Notes under the pieces: model-generated
Told to the model about the DNA's origin: nothing
Databases searched by the model: none
What the model saw: the letters and a program-made list of their open reading frames with translations, nothing else
Origin: Methylobacterium platani
Lineage (GTDB): Bacteria > Pseudomonadota > Alphaproteobacteria > Rhizobiales > Beijerinckiaceae
Direction of reading: 5' to 3'
Assembly: GCF_001653715.1 (NCBI RefSeq)
Contig: NZ_LWHQ01000015.1
Span: 233,071 to 270,184 of the forward strand
DNA length: 37,114 bases
In this document: positions 24,001 to 33,320 of the stretch, piece after piece
How the letters are laid out: each line of letters begins with the position of its first letter
Position numbering within the stretch: the first letter of the stretch is position 1
Translations under genes and position numbers: made by a program

Positions 24001-25197
24001 ATGGTGACGACGAACCGTCGTGCGCTCGTGATGAATGCTGCCGGCCTCGCAGGCGCGGCGGCCCTCGGCTTTCCGCGGCCGGCCTTGGCGCAGGGCGAGC
24101 CCCTGCGCATCGGCTGGCTCGCGGCGATGACCGGGCCGAGCTCGGCCCCGACGGTCGGGTTCAACCGCGGCGTGGTCTTCGCCGCCGAGGCGATCAACGG
24201 CGCCGGCGGGGTCAAGGGCCGCAAGGTCGAGATCGTCACCCGCGACTCGCAGGGCGATCCGACCAAGGCGGTCAACGCCGTGCAGGAGATGATCAGCCAG
24301 GCCAAGGTGCACGCGATCTGGGGCCCGACCAATTCCGGCGAGGCGCTCGCGACGACGCCGATCATGGCGCGGGCGAAGATGCCGAGCATCCATCCCTGCG
24401 TGATCGACAGCCTGATCGACCCGGCGAAGTACCCCAACGCCTTCCGCATCGCCCCGTCGAACACGCAATGGGACGACGCGGTGCGCAGCTACTGCCTCAA
24501 GGTGCTGAAGGTGAAGCGGGTCGCGGTGATCGGCGACACCACCGGCTACGGCGTCACCGCCGCCAAGGCCTCGGCCGCGGCGTTCAAGCAGGACGGGGCC
24601 GAGGTGGTCTATCTCGGCAACATCGATTCGACCCAGCCCGACATGACCCCCGACCTGCTTCGCGCTCGCAATGCCGGCGCCGAGGCGCTGGTGGTGTGGA
24701 GCGTGTCGACCGGCATGGATGCCCGGCTGTTCAACACCCGCGCCCGGATGGGCTGGGACGTTCCGATCGTCGGCCACCCCTCGATGGCCTCGGGCGAGAT
24801 CGGCGGGCTCCTGGAGAAGCCGGCGAACTGGGAGAAGGTCTACGCGGTCGGCTACCGCAGCTGCTCCTACGACGAATCGGGCAAGCTGACGCCCCGCAGC
24901 GAGGAGTTCATAGGCCGGCTGAAGGGCAAGGTCGCGCTCTCCGACACCCTGCTGTGGTGGGTCGCGGCCGGCTACGACGCCGTGACCCTGATCGCCAAGG
25001 CGGTGGAGGAGACCGGATCGAGCGCGCCCGACGCGATCGTCAAGCACTGGAACGGCCTGACGAAATATCCCGGCATCTTCGGCGACTACACCTACACGGC
25101 CAAGGAGCATAACGGCTACCCGACCGAGGAGGTGGTGATGTCGGCAGCCAATTCCGGCCGCGACGGCAGCTTCCGACTCGCGCCCGGCTATTCTTGA
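24001..25197 (+). CDS. ABC transporter substrate-binding protein, branched-chain amino acid type
   Basis: A 398-residue periplasmic binding protein of the type I (LivJ/Peripla_BP_6) fold. The signal peptide (about 1-30, ending in ALA) begins with NRRALVMNAAG, which could use the Tat pathway. The mature part starts EPLRIGWLAAMTGPSS, typical of the family. Proteins of this family bind many compounds besides amino acids, including aromatic acids, amides and urea, so the family name should not be read as a substrate. GGGAGGAGG lies seven bases before the ATG. It is the first gene of the Liv-type transporter set. Confidence 0.94.
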   Translation: MVTTNRRALVMNAAGLAGAAALGFPRPALAQGEPLRIGWLAAMTGPSSAPTVGFNRGVVFAAEAINGAGGVKGRKVEIVTRDSQGDPTKAVNAVQEMISQAKVHAIWGPTNSGEALATTPIMARAKMPSIHPCVIDSLIDPAKYPNAFRIAPSNTQWDDAVRSYCLKVLKVKRVAVIGDTTGYGVTAAKASAAAFKQDGAEVVYLGNIDSTQPDMTPDLLRARNAGAEALVVWSVSTGMDARLFNTRARMGWDVPIVGHPSMASGEIGGLLEKPANWEKVYAVGYRSCSYDESGKLTPRSEEFIGRLKGKVALSDTLLWWVAAGYDAVTLIAKAVEETGSSAPDAIVKHWNGLTKYPGIFGDYTYTAKEHNGYPTEEVVMSAANSGRDGSFRLAPGYS

Positions 25198-25221
25198 GGC
25201 GGCGATCCGGAGCGCGCCGCC

Positions 25222-26082
25222 ATGCTCGCCTCGATCCTGGCCTCGGGCCTCGCCGTCGGCGCGATCTACGCGCTGATCGGCATCACCTACAACACGATGT
25301 TCTCGACCTCGCGGGTGATGAGCTTCACCGCGGGCCAGCTCGGGATGCTCGGCGGCGTGCTCGGCTCGCTGCTCACGTTGCGCCTCGGCCTGCCCTGGCC
25401 GCTCGGGCTCCTGCTGACGCTCGCCTGCGGCGCGCTCGTCGGCATCGTCACCGAATTCGTGGCGGTGCGCCCGGTCCTGAAGAGCCTCGACCAGCACCTC
25501 TACGTGCTCTCGACGCTGGCGCTGGCGCTGATGATCCAGCAGGTCACGGCGATCGGCTGGAGCACCGAGCCGCAGCCCTTCCCGCGCCTGCTCGGGGGCT
25601 TCGGCGAGACCACCCTCGACGAGAAGTTCTGGCTGCCGGTGGCGGCCTGCCTCGTCGTGGTGGTCGGCCTCGAACTGCTCTACCGGCGCACGCTCATCGG
25701 CCACGCCTTCCTGGCGGTGGCGGAGGACAACTTCGCCGCCCGCGCCCTGGGCCTGCCGGAGCGGCGCCTGCGGGTGATGAGCTACGCGCTCGCCGGCGGC
25801 ATCGGGGCGCTCGCGGGTTATGCCGGGGGCGAATTGCTCCTCGCCTTCTTCGCCAACGGGCCGCATCTCAACTTCTACGGCTTCATCCCGGTGGCGCTCG
25901 GGGGCCTGGGCAACAACCGCGGCGCGCTGATCGGCGGCCTCGTCCTCGGGCTGTTCCAGCAGGCCGCGAACTTCGTCGTCGGCGGCATCTTCGCCTCGGT
26001 GGCGGTCTTCACCCTGTTCATCGTCGTGCTGCTGGCCGCTCCCCAGGGGCTGCTCGGCTCGGGCCAGGCGAGGCGCGTATGA
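25222..26082 (+). CDS. ABC transporter permease, LivH type
   Basis: A 286-residue inner-membrane permease with eight or so hydrophobic helices. It carries the LivH-type opening (AIYALIGITYNTMF and the SFTAGQLGMLGG segment) and the conserved cytoplasmic loop around AVAEDNFAARALGLP that contacts the ATPase. It should pair with the LivM half of the next gene. Its stop overlaps that gene's start (ATGA). Confidence 0.95.
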   Translation: MLASILASGLAVGAIYALIGITYNTMFSTSRVMSFTAGQLGMLGGVLGSLLTLRLGLPWPLGLLLTLACGALVGIVTEFVAVRPVLKSLDQHLYVLSTLALALMIQQVTAIGWSTEPQPFPRLLGGFGETTLDEKFWLPVAACLVVVVGLELLYRRTLIGHAFLAVAEDNFAARALGLPERRLRVMSYALAGGIGALAGYAGGELLLAFFANGPHLNFYGFIPVALGGLGNNRGALIGGLVLGLFQQAANFVVGGIFASVAVFTLFIVVLLAAPQGLLGSGQARRV

Positions 26083-27864
26083 GTGCCCCTTCCGTGCTGA
26101 CGGCCCCGGACGCCCCTGCCCGCACCGGCCTGGGCGCGCGCCTCGCCTCCGCCGCGCCCTTCCTGCTGATCCTCGGCCTCGCGCTCGCGGTGCCGCTTGC
26201 CGGCAACGATTACTGGACGCTGATCGCCACGCGGGCGGCGATCTACTGGATCCTGGTCTCGGGCCTCAACCTCGTCGTCGGCTTCGCCGGGCAGCTCGCC
26301 ATCGGCTACGTCGCGCTGCTGCTGGTCGGCGCCTACACTACCAGCGTGCTCGCCGCCGGCACGGTGCTTCCGGCCTTTCCGGTCGTCCTGGCGCTCGCCT
26401 GCGCGGGCCTCGTCGGGGCGCTGGTCGGGGTCGTCGTCGGCCTGCCGGCCTTGCGGCTCCGCACCTTCTACTTCGCGATGACGACGTTGGGCTTCGCCAC
26501 CATCGTCACGCAGATCGCGCTCGCCTGGCAGGACGTGACCGGCGGCGGCATCGGCATCACCGGGCCGGAGATGCCGGCGCCCTTCGATTCGCGCCTCGGC
26601 TTCTACGGGTTCTGCCTCGCCGGCGCGGTGCTCTGCACCTGGATGACGCTGAACGTCGCGGGCAGCCGCTGGGGCCGGGCGCTGGTGGCGATCCGCGACG
26701 CCGAGGTGGCGGCGGAGGCGGTCGGCATCGCCAAGCCGAAGCTCCTCGTCGCGGTGTTCCTGTTCGCCGGCTGCGTCGCGGCCATCGCCGGCGGGCTGTT
26801 CGCCTCGCTCCAGACCTACATCACCCCGGACGCCTTCACGTTCGACCTCTCGCTCCTGTTCTTCATCGCCGTGCTGATCGGCGGGCGCGGCTCGGTGCTG
26901 GGGCCGCTGATCGGCACGATCCTGCTCACCATCCTGCCGGAGGTGGCGGCCCCGCTCGCGGCGTGGTCGACCTTCCTCTATGCGTTCCTGCTCCTCGTCA
27001 TCGTGGTGGTCCTGCCCGGCGGCATCGCCGACCTCCTCGACCGCGGCAAACGCCGCCCGCTGCCGCCCGAGCGCAGCATCGCGCCGCGCAAGGCCGCGCT
27101 GCAGGAGCTCGCCGCGAGCGCGACGGCACCCGAGCCGATCACCCTCGCGGGCGTGCGCCTGAGCTTCGGTGCCGTGAAGGCGATCGACGGGCTCGACCTC
27201 GCCTTGCGCCCGGGCAGCGTCCACGGGCTGATCGGCCCCAACGGCTCGGGCAAGACCACGACGCTCAACGTGATCTCGGGCTATTACCGGCCGCAGGACG
27301 GCGCGGTGCGCCTCGGGTCCCGCTCGCTGCTCGCCGAGGCGCGGGAGGCGCGTGCGCGGCTTCGCATCGCCCGCACCTTCCAGACCCCGCGGATCGTCGG
27401 CGAGGCGAGCGTGATCGAGAACGTGATGCTCGGCGGCAGCGTCGAGGGCCGCGCCAGCCTGGCGGAATCGCTCCTGTCGCTCCCGCGCCACCGCGCGGAC
27501 GAGCGGCACTTGCGCGAATCGGCCCGCCTCGCGCTCCGGGCGGTCGGGCTCGACGGCCTCGACGACGTCCGGGCCGGGCGGCTGCAGCACAGCGAGCTGC
27601 GCTTCCTCGAGATCGCCCGCGCCCTGATGCTGCGCCCGGCCTTCCTGCTCCTCGACGAGCCGGCGGCGGGCCTCTCGGCGCAGGAGATCCAGCGCCTCGG
27701 CGGCCTGATCCGGGCGGTGGCGGATGCCGGGATCGGCGTGCTCCTCGTCGAGCACCACGCCGACCTGATCTTCGCGATCTGCGACGAGGTCACGGTGCTC
27801 AATCTCGGCCGGGTGCTCGCCGCCGGCACGCCGGCGGAGATCCGCAGCCACAGGGAGGTCGTCA

Positions 27865-27884
<20 letters not shown>
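26079..27884 (+). CDS. LivM-LivG fusion: ABC permease joined to ATPase
   Basis: A 601-residue protein combining a LivM-type permease (about 1-325, multiple membrane helices, coupling loop AIRDAEVAAEAVGIAKPK) and a LivG-type ATPase (about 350-601) joined by a charged Pro/Arg/Ala-rich linker. The ATPase has Walker A GPNGSGKTT (about 386-394), Walker B FLLLDEP followed by AAGLS, and the switch histidine in LLVEHH. The signature loop, usually LSxGQ, reads LQHSELRFLEIARAL (from about 502), lacking the usual glycine-glutamine pair. Fusion enforces 1:1 expression of permease and ATPase. The last 20 bases overlap the LivF gene. Confidence 0.95.
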
Positions 27885-28611
<727 letters not shown>

Positions 28612-28661
28612 TCGTGCTCCAGGTGAAGGCGCGTGCCCGCGACTTCCGGCATGCGGGGGCG

Positions 28662-29162
28662 ATGACGCGGCACGACCCCGAGAACGGCCCGACCCGCCTG
28701 ACCGCCACGGATCCGCGGTTCTGGACGGTGCTCGCCCTGGCGCTGGTGTTCCTCGCCCTCGGCGCCCTGTTCCTGGCCGTGCCCGGCGCCGGCGCGCTGA
28801 TCTACGGCATTCCCGAGCCGGCGGGGTCCGGCCGGCTCGCCCTGCGGGCGATCGGCGCCCGCGACGCCGCGCTCGCGCTCTACCTCGCCGGCCTCGCGGC
28901 CTTCGCGAGCGCCCGCGCGGTGGCGATCGTGCTTACAGGCAGCCTCGTCATCCCGGCCTGCGACCTCGTCCTGATCCTCGCCGCCGGCACGGCGGCGTGG
29001 TGGCAGGTCGCGTTGCACGGGGCGAGCGCCGGCGTGCTCGCGCTCACGGCGCTGTGGCTCGGCCGGCCCGGCGCGGGCTCCGGCCCGGCTCGCCCCCAGG
29101 CCCGTGACGCGGCCGCCTCGCCGCTGCGGATGCGGGGGCGCAAGGGGAGGCATGCGCGGTGA
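28662..29162 (+). CDS. Small membrane protein, DUF4267-like
   Basis: A 166-residue predicted inner-membrane protein with four hydrophobic segments (about 17-45, 60-80, 84-105, 110-128) and a basic Arg/Gly-rich C-terminal tail. The IGARDAALALYLAGLAAF segment resembles DUF4267 proteins, which have no known function. The ATG at 28662 is preceded by GCGGGGG; the frame also opens with a GTG at 28614, just after the LivF stop, and the longer form cannot be excluded. It lies right after the transporter genes but nothing shows that it belongs to their function. Confidence 0.75.
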   Translation: MTRHDPENGPTRLTATDPRFWTVLALALVFLALGALFLAVPGAGALIYGIPEPAGSGRLALRAIGARDAALALYLAGLAAFASARAVAIVLTGSLVIPACDLVLILAAGTAAWWQVALHGASAGVLALTALWLGRPGAGSGPARPQARDAAASPLRMRGRKGRHAR

Positions 29163-29200
29163 TGCGACCGCGGCGGCCGGTGCCGCACCGGCCCGCCGGC

Positions 29201-29306
29201 CTAGAGCACTTCGCGATCGCGTTGCAATCGCGAAGCTCTCTAGGTCCTTGATTTTGCCGCATTTTCTGAGACGAACCGGAATCCACTTCGTCGGAAAATG
29301 CTCTAG
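29201..29306. repeat. 106-bp intergenic element with CTAGAGCA ends
   Basis: An element bounded by inverted ends CTAGAGCA (29201-29208) and TGCTCTAG (29299-29306). It contains a hairpin with 9-bp arms CTTCGCGAT/ATCGCGAAG (29209-29217 and 29227-29235) and an AT-richer body (TTGATTTTGCCGCATTTTCTGAGACG is split here around 29248-29272). I recognise its right half as a sequence widely dispersed between genes in rhizobia and methylobacteria. It has no coding capacity and looks like a small non-autonomous mobile or regulatory element. Confidence 0.75.
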
Positions 29307-29316
29307 ATGAGCGGCC

Positions 29317-30444
29317 ATGCCCGCCTTCCCCGCCCCGACCCGCGCCGCCGGCCTCGACGCGCTCGCCGCCTTCCTGGCCGGCCCCGGCGCCGACTACGCC
29401 GCCGCCCGCAACACCGATCGCGGCCGGGCCGCGCCGACGACCTCGGCGCTGTCGCCCTACCTGCGCCGCCGGCTCCTCACCGAGGAGGAGGTCGCCCAGG
29501 CGGCGATCCGCGCCCTCGGCGCGCGCGGGGCGGAGAAGTTCGTCTCGGAAGTCTTCTGGCGCACCTACTTCAAGGGCCATCTCGAGACCCATCCCAGGGC
29601 ATGGACCGGCTTCCTCGCCGGGTGCGACGCGGCGCGCGGGCGCCTCGCGGCCGAGCCCGGCCTGCGCCGGACCCACGCGCGGGCGATCGCCGGGGAGACG
29701 GGAATCGACGGGTTCGACGCCTGGGCGGCCCAGCTCGTCGCGGAGAACTGGCTGCACAACCACGCCCGGATGTGGTTCGCCTCGATCTGGATCTTCACGC
29801 TGCGCTTGCCCTGGGAGCTCGGCGCCGCGTTCTTCCTGCGCCACCTGATCGACGGCGATCCGGCGAGCAACACCCTGTCCTGGCGCTGGGTCGCCGGCCT
29901 GCACACCCGGGGCAAGCCGTACCTGGCGCGACGCGACAACATCCGGGAGTTCACGGAGGGCCGCCACGATCCCGCCGGCCTCGACGAGCACGCCGCCTGC
30001 CTCGACGAGGCGATGCCGCCCCGCGAGGTGCCTCTGCCGCCGGCCGACGCCGTGCCCGGCGGCGAGGTGGCCCTGCTCCTGCACCTCGACGACCTGCATC
30101 CCGAGAGCCTGCCCCTCGGCAATGCCCGGGTGATGCGGGTCGCCGGCCTGACCGCCTCGTCCGAGGGCGCGGCGGAGGCCGTGCGCGCCGCCGACACGGC
30201 GGCGATGGCGGACGCGCTGGCCCGGGCGGGCGGGCATTTCGGCTGCCCGGCCGAGCCGCTGCGCGAGGGCTGGGCCGGCGACCTGCCGGTGGTGACGCCG
30301 TGGGCCCCGCTCGGTCCCTCGGCGGAGGCCCTGCCGGCGGGCTGCCGCCGGATCCGGCGCGACTGGGACGAGCGGGCCTGGCCCTTGTCGAACCGGGGCT
30401 ATTCGCGCCTGCGCGGGGCGATTCCGAAGCTGATGGGGGCGTGA
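29317..30444 (+). CDS. Photolyase/cryptochrome FAD-domain protein without N-terminal antenna domain
   Basis: A 375-residue protein whose residues about 25-225 match the FAD-binding helical domain of the photolyase/cryptochrome family: TSALSPYLR, VFWRTYFKGHLE, NWLHNHARMWFASIW and the DGDPASNTLSWRWVAG segment. The usual N-terminal alpha/beta antenna domain of about 200 residues is missing: the FAD domain starts almost at residue 1. Instead, about 150 residues follow it (VALLLHLDDLHPESL, then VVTPWAPLGPSAEAL and a WPLSNRGYSRLR tail), which might be a degenerate antenna-like domain in swapped order. DNA repair or light sensing is possible but not shown. The start lies ten bases after the 106-bp repeat, and hairpins follow the stop. 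Confidence 0.85.
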   Translation: MPAFPAPTRAAGLDALAAFLAGPGADYAAARNTDRGRAAPTTSALSPYLRRRLLTEEEVAQAAIRALGARGAEKFVSEVFWRTYFKGHLETHPRAWTGFLAGCDAARGRLAAEPGLRRTHARAIAGETGIDGFDAWAAQLVAENWLHNHARMWFASIWIFTLRLPWELGAAFFLRHLIDGDPASNTLSWRWVAGLHTRGKPYLARRDNIREFTEGRHDPAGLDEHAACLDEAMPPREVPLPPADAVPGGEVALLLHLDDLHPESLPLGNARVMRVAGLTASSEGAAEAVRAADTAAMADALARAGGHFGCPAEPLREGWAGDLPVVTPWAPLGPSAEALPAGCRRIRRDWDERAWPLSNRGYSRLRGAIPKLMGA

Positions 30445-30464
30445 GGGGACTTGGTTAGGGTCGT

Positions 30465-30506
30465 GTGATACGAAATCCGGAAGATTCCTTCCGGATTTCG
30501 TATCAC
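30465..30506. terminator. Perfect 19-bp stem-loop after the photolyase-like gene
   Basis: Arms 30465-30483 and 30488-30506 are perfectly complementary (core ACGAAATCCGGAAG) around the 4-base loop ATTC. It begins 20 bases after the photolyase-like stop. It could end transcription from either side, but its sequence is partly repeated at 30533-30568, so it is also a repeat element. Confidence 0.6.
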
Positions 30507-30532
30507 CAGCCCGCGCGGCGCGTGAGCGAAGC

Positions 30533-30568
30533 CGAAATCCGCATTGCGAAGCAATCCGTCGGATTTCG
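30533..30568. repeat. Second CGAAATCCG palindrome
   Basis: CGAAATCCG (30533-30541) and CGGATTTCG (30560-30568) flank a nested hairpin ATTGC-GAA-GCAAT (30543-30555). The outer arms are the same sequence as the centre of the stem at 30465-30506, so the pair is a repeated palindromic element. Confidence 0.65.
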
Positions 30569-30609
30569 TGTGAGTGATGTCCGTCGAGCGATCGCAGGCT
30601 TTCCCCTCT

Positions 30610-30647
30610 CCCCGACAGATCCCGGGCAAGCCCGGGATCTGTCGGGG
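30610..30647. terminator. Perfect 17-bp stem-loop downstream of katG
   Basis: Arms 30610-30626 and 30631-30647 (core CCGACAGATCCCGGG) with a CAAG loop, extended imperfectly by flanking pyrimidine- and purine-rich runs. It lies 39 bases beyond the katG stop on the minus strand and may terminate katG. The flanking CCCCTCTCC resembles the repeats at 34.8-35.1 kb. Confidence 0.6.
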
Positions 30648-30686
30648 AAAGGAGGAGCCAGCGCTCGACCAATCAGGCGCCGCGCG

Positions 30687-32987
30687 TCACGCCGCCGTGG
30701 TCATCCCGGCCTCGCTGCGCTTCACGTCGTAGCGGTCGAGCATCATCAGCTTGTGCCAGACCTTGACGAAGTCGCGCACGAACCGCTCCTGCCCGTCGCG
30801 GCCGGCATAGATCTCGGCCACCGCCCTGAGCTGCGCGTTCGAGCCGAACACCAGGTCGCAGCGGGTCGCCGTGAACCGGGTGCCGCCGCCCTCGCGCGCG
30901 TCGAGGGTGAAGGTCGTGCCGGCCTCGTCCGCCTTCTTCCACTCGTAGTCCATGCTGGTCAGCACGGTGAAGAAGTCGTTGGTCAGGACGCCGACGCGGT
31001 CGGTGAAGATGCCGTGGCGCGAGCCGTCGTGGTTGAGGTCGAGCGCCCGCAGGCCCCCGGTCAGCACCACCCATTCGGGCGCGGTGAGCGCCAGCAGGTT
31101 GGCCTTGTCGAGGAACACCTCCTCGGGGGCGACGCGGCCGCGGGTGATCTCGGCGAAGGACGGATCGACGTAGTTGCGGAAGCCGTCGACCAGGGGCTTC
31201 AGCCACTCGAAGCTGTCGGCGTCGGTCAGCGCGTCGGTGGTGTCCATCCGGCCGGGCACGAACGGCACCGCGGTCGCGGCGCCGGCCGCCTTCGCGGCCT
31301 GCTCGACGGCGGCGCAGCCGCCGAGCACGATGAGGTCGGCGAGCGAGACCTTCTTGCCGCCAGACGCCTTGCCGTTGAACCCGGCCATGATCGCGCGCAA
31401 GCGCTCGATCACCGGCAGGGTGCGCCGGTTGACGGCCCAGCCCGATTGCGGTGCCAGCGCCAGGCGGGCGCCGTTGGCACCGCCGCGCTTGTCGCTGTTG
31501 CGGTAGGTCGCGACCGCCGAGAACGCCGTGAAGGCGAGGTCGGAGACCGACAGGCCGCTCCCCAGGATCTCCGCCTTCAGGGCGGCGATGTCAGCCTCGT
31601 CGACGAGCGGGTGGTCGACCGGCGGGATCGGGTCCTGCCACAAGAGGTCGTCCTCGATCTTCGTTTCCGGTCCGACGTAGCGCTCCTTCGGGCCCATGTC
31701 GCGGTGGGTGAGCTTGTACCACGCCTTGGAGAATTGCAGCGTGAAGTAGTCGAAGTCGGACAGGAACTTCTCGCAGATCGCGCGGTAGACCGGATCGGTC
31801 TTGAGCGCGATGTCGCTCGTCATCATCATCAGCGGGTGGCTCTTGCCCGGGATGTGGGCGTCGGGCGTCCGCGGCGCGCCCGGATCGACCGGTTCCCATT
31901 GCAGGGCGCCGGCGGGGCTGCGGGTCTGCTTCCACTCGAACTTGAACAGGTTCTCGAGGTAGCTGTTGTCCCAGGTGGTCGGATCGGGCGTCCACGAGCC
32001 CTCGATGCCGTTGGTCATCGTGTTCTCGGCCGCCCCCGTCCCGACCGGGTTGTGCCAGCCGAGGCCCATCGCCTCGATCGGGGCGATCTCCGGCGGCGGG
32101 CCGATCCGGTCGGCCTTGACCATGCCGTGGCTCTTGCCGAAGGCGTGGCCGCCGGCGATCAGCGCGACGGTCTCCTCGTCGTTCATCGCCATCCGGGTGA
32201 AGGTCACCCGGATGTCGCGGGCCGAGCCCATCGGATCGCCGTTGGCGTAGGGCCCTTCCGGGTTGACGTAGATCAGCGCCTGGTGCGAGGCGGCGAGCGG
32301 GTTCTCGAGGTCGTAATCGGGATCGCCGTTCTTGGCCCGCCAGCGCTTGTCGCGGTTGACCATCTCGTCGAACGACTTGACGTTGGTCGGGTCCCACAGC
32401 TCCGGGCCCCAGTAGGTCGCGTTGTCGGCCTCCCAGGCATCCTCGCGACCGCCGGCGAAGCCGTAGGTCGGGAAGTTCATGATCTCGAGGGCGCAGGTGC
32501 CGGTCAGCACCATCAGGTCGGCCCAGGACAGGGCGCTGCCGTATTTCTGCTTGATCGGCCAGAGCAGGCGGCGCGACTTGTCGGTGTTGCCGTTGTCCCA
32601 CCAGCTGCTGATCGGCGCGAAGCGCTGCAGGCCCTGGCCGGCGCCGCCGCGCCCGTCGGCGATGCGGTAGGTGCCGGCCGAGTGCCAGGCCATCCGGATC
32701 ATCTGCGGGCCGTAATTGTCGTAATCCGACGGCCACCAGGCGACCGAGCTGGTCAGGAACTGCTTGATGTCGGCCTTCAGGGCCTCGTAGTCGAGCGACG
32801 CGAAGGCCGCCCGGTAGTCGAAATCGGCCCCGAGCGGGTTCGCCTGCGGTCCGTTCTGGTGCAGCGTCTCGACGCGCAGGCGATCCGGATACCACTCCTC
32901 CAGGGTCGGGGGCGACGCGAGGGCGCCGCCGACGCGGTCGCCGCCGAAGGGGCACTTGCCCGACAGGACGTCTTGATAGGTTTCCAC
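30687..32987 (-). CDS. katG: Catalase-peroxidase
   Basis: A 766-residue bifunctional haem enzyme that destroys hydrogen peroxide and has peroxidase activity. The N-terminal active half contains distal Arg98, Trp101 and His102 ([11 protein letters not shown]) and proximal His281 (GGHAFGK). The Trp101-Tyr240-Met266 set expected to form the covalent adduct required for catalase activity is complete. The C-terminal half (from about 440) is the usual non-haem duplicate. Length fits the family. The start is a GTG at 32987 with AAGAAGGA upstream. No oxyR is adjacent, so its regulator must be elsewhere. Confidence 0.97.
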   Translation of the reverse strand: METYQDVLSGKCPFGGDRVGGALASPPTLEEWYPDRLRVETLHQNGPQANPLGADFDYRAAFASLDYEALKADIKQFLTSSVAWWPSDYDNYGPQMIRMAWHSAGTYRIADGRGGAGQGLQRFAPISSWWDNGNTDKSRRLLWPIKQKYGSALSWADLMVLTGTCALEIMNFPTYGFAGGREDAWEADNATYWGPELWDPTNVKSFDEMVNRDKRWRAKNGDPDYDLENPLAASHQALIYVNPEGPYANGDPMGSARDIRVTFTRMAMNDEETVALIAGGHAFGKSHGMVKADRIGPPPEIAPIEAMGLGWHNPVGTGAAENTMTNGIEGSWTPDPTTWDNSYLENLFKFEWKQTRSPAGALQWEPVDPGAPRTPDAHIPGKSHPLMMMTSDIALKTDPVYRAICEKFLSDFDYFTLQFSKAWYKLTHRDMGPKERYVGPETKIEDDLLWQDPIPPVDHPLVDEADIAALKAEILGSGLSVSDLAFTAFSAVATYRNSDKRGGANGARLALAPQSGWAVNRRTLPVIERLRAIMAGFNGKASGGKKVSLADLIVLGGCAAVEQAAKAAGAATAVPFVPGRMDTTDALTDADSFEWLKPLVDGFRNYVDPSFAEITRGRVAPEEVFLDKANLLALTAPEWVVLTGGLRALDLNHDGSRHGIFTDRVGVLTNDFFTVLTSMDYEWKKADEAGTTFTLDAREGGGTRFTATRCDLVFGSNAQLRAVAEIYAGRDGQERFVRDFVKVWHKLMMLDRYDVKRSEAGMTTAA

Positions 32988-33320
32988 GCCGTCGATCCTT
33001 CTTGTGGCGATCAGGGGGAGCCGAGCGGGCGGCTCACGCGCACGCGGCGGGCCGCCCGGAGATCATGCGATGGTCCCGTTCGGTGCGGCATACTATTACC
33101 GAGTATCTCGGCGAGGCCGTGAGGCCGGGCGAGGGGCGGATGTCCCCACGGCGCCGACCTGATGACACGACTCTTCATTCCGAACCCGGACCGACCCACG
33201 GTGCGCCGACGCAGATAGGCGCCTCTTCCGTTGCGGCCACTAAATTCGCGTTCACCGCGTCACGGGGTCTCGGCGGGGTGGGGCATGGGGGAACGGGGCA
33301 TGGGGGAAGACGACAGGCCG
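32988..33320. other. Intergenic region between katG and the GST-like gene
   Basis: 333 bases carrying the katG leader and promoter and the 3' end of the GST-like transcript (both minus strand). An AT-richer patch around 33090-33105 (CATACTATTACCGAG) is a plausible katG promoter position, but no defined OxyR or Fur site can be read. Two copies of a 15-bp G-rich unit occur at 33280-33308. No gene was found. Confidence 0.5.
33280..33308. repeat. Two copies of a 15-bp G-rich unit
   Basis: GGGGCATGGGGGAA occurs at 33280-33293 and again at 33295-33308, separated by one base, giving a period of 15. It lies just beyond the stop of the GST-like gene. Confidence 0.8.

Noticed and set aside
22053..24464. 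Minus-strand open frame of 803 codons opposite the MR-family genes
   Set aside because: It crosses three clear plus-strand genes and shows no recognisable domain.
29201..29306. Rho-independent terminator after the DUF4267-like gene
   Set aside because: The internal hairpin is not followed by a T-run in the right place, and the whole block is bounded by inverted ends, which fits a dispersed repeat better.
30465..33122. Plus-strand open frame of 885 codons opposite katG
   Set aside because: It is the antisense of katG; the start lies in a repeat hairpin and the translation is Val/Arg/Asp-rich antisense composition.
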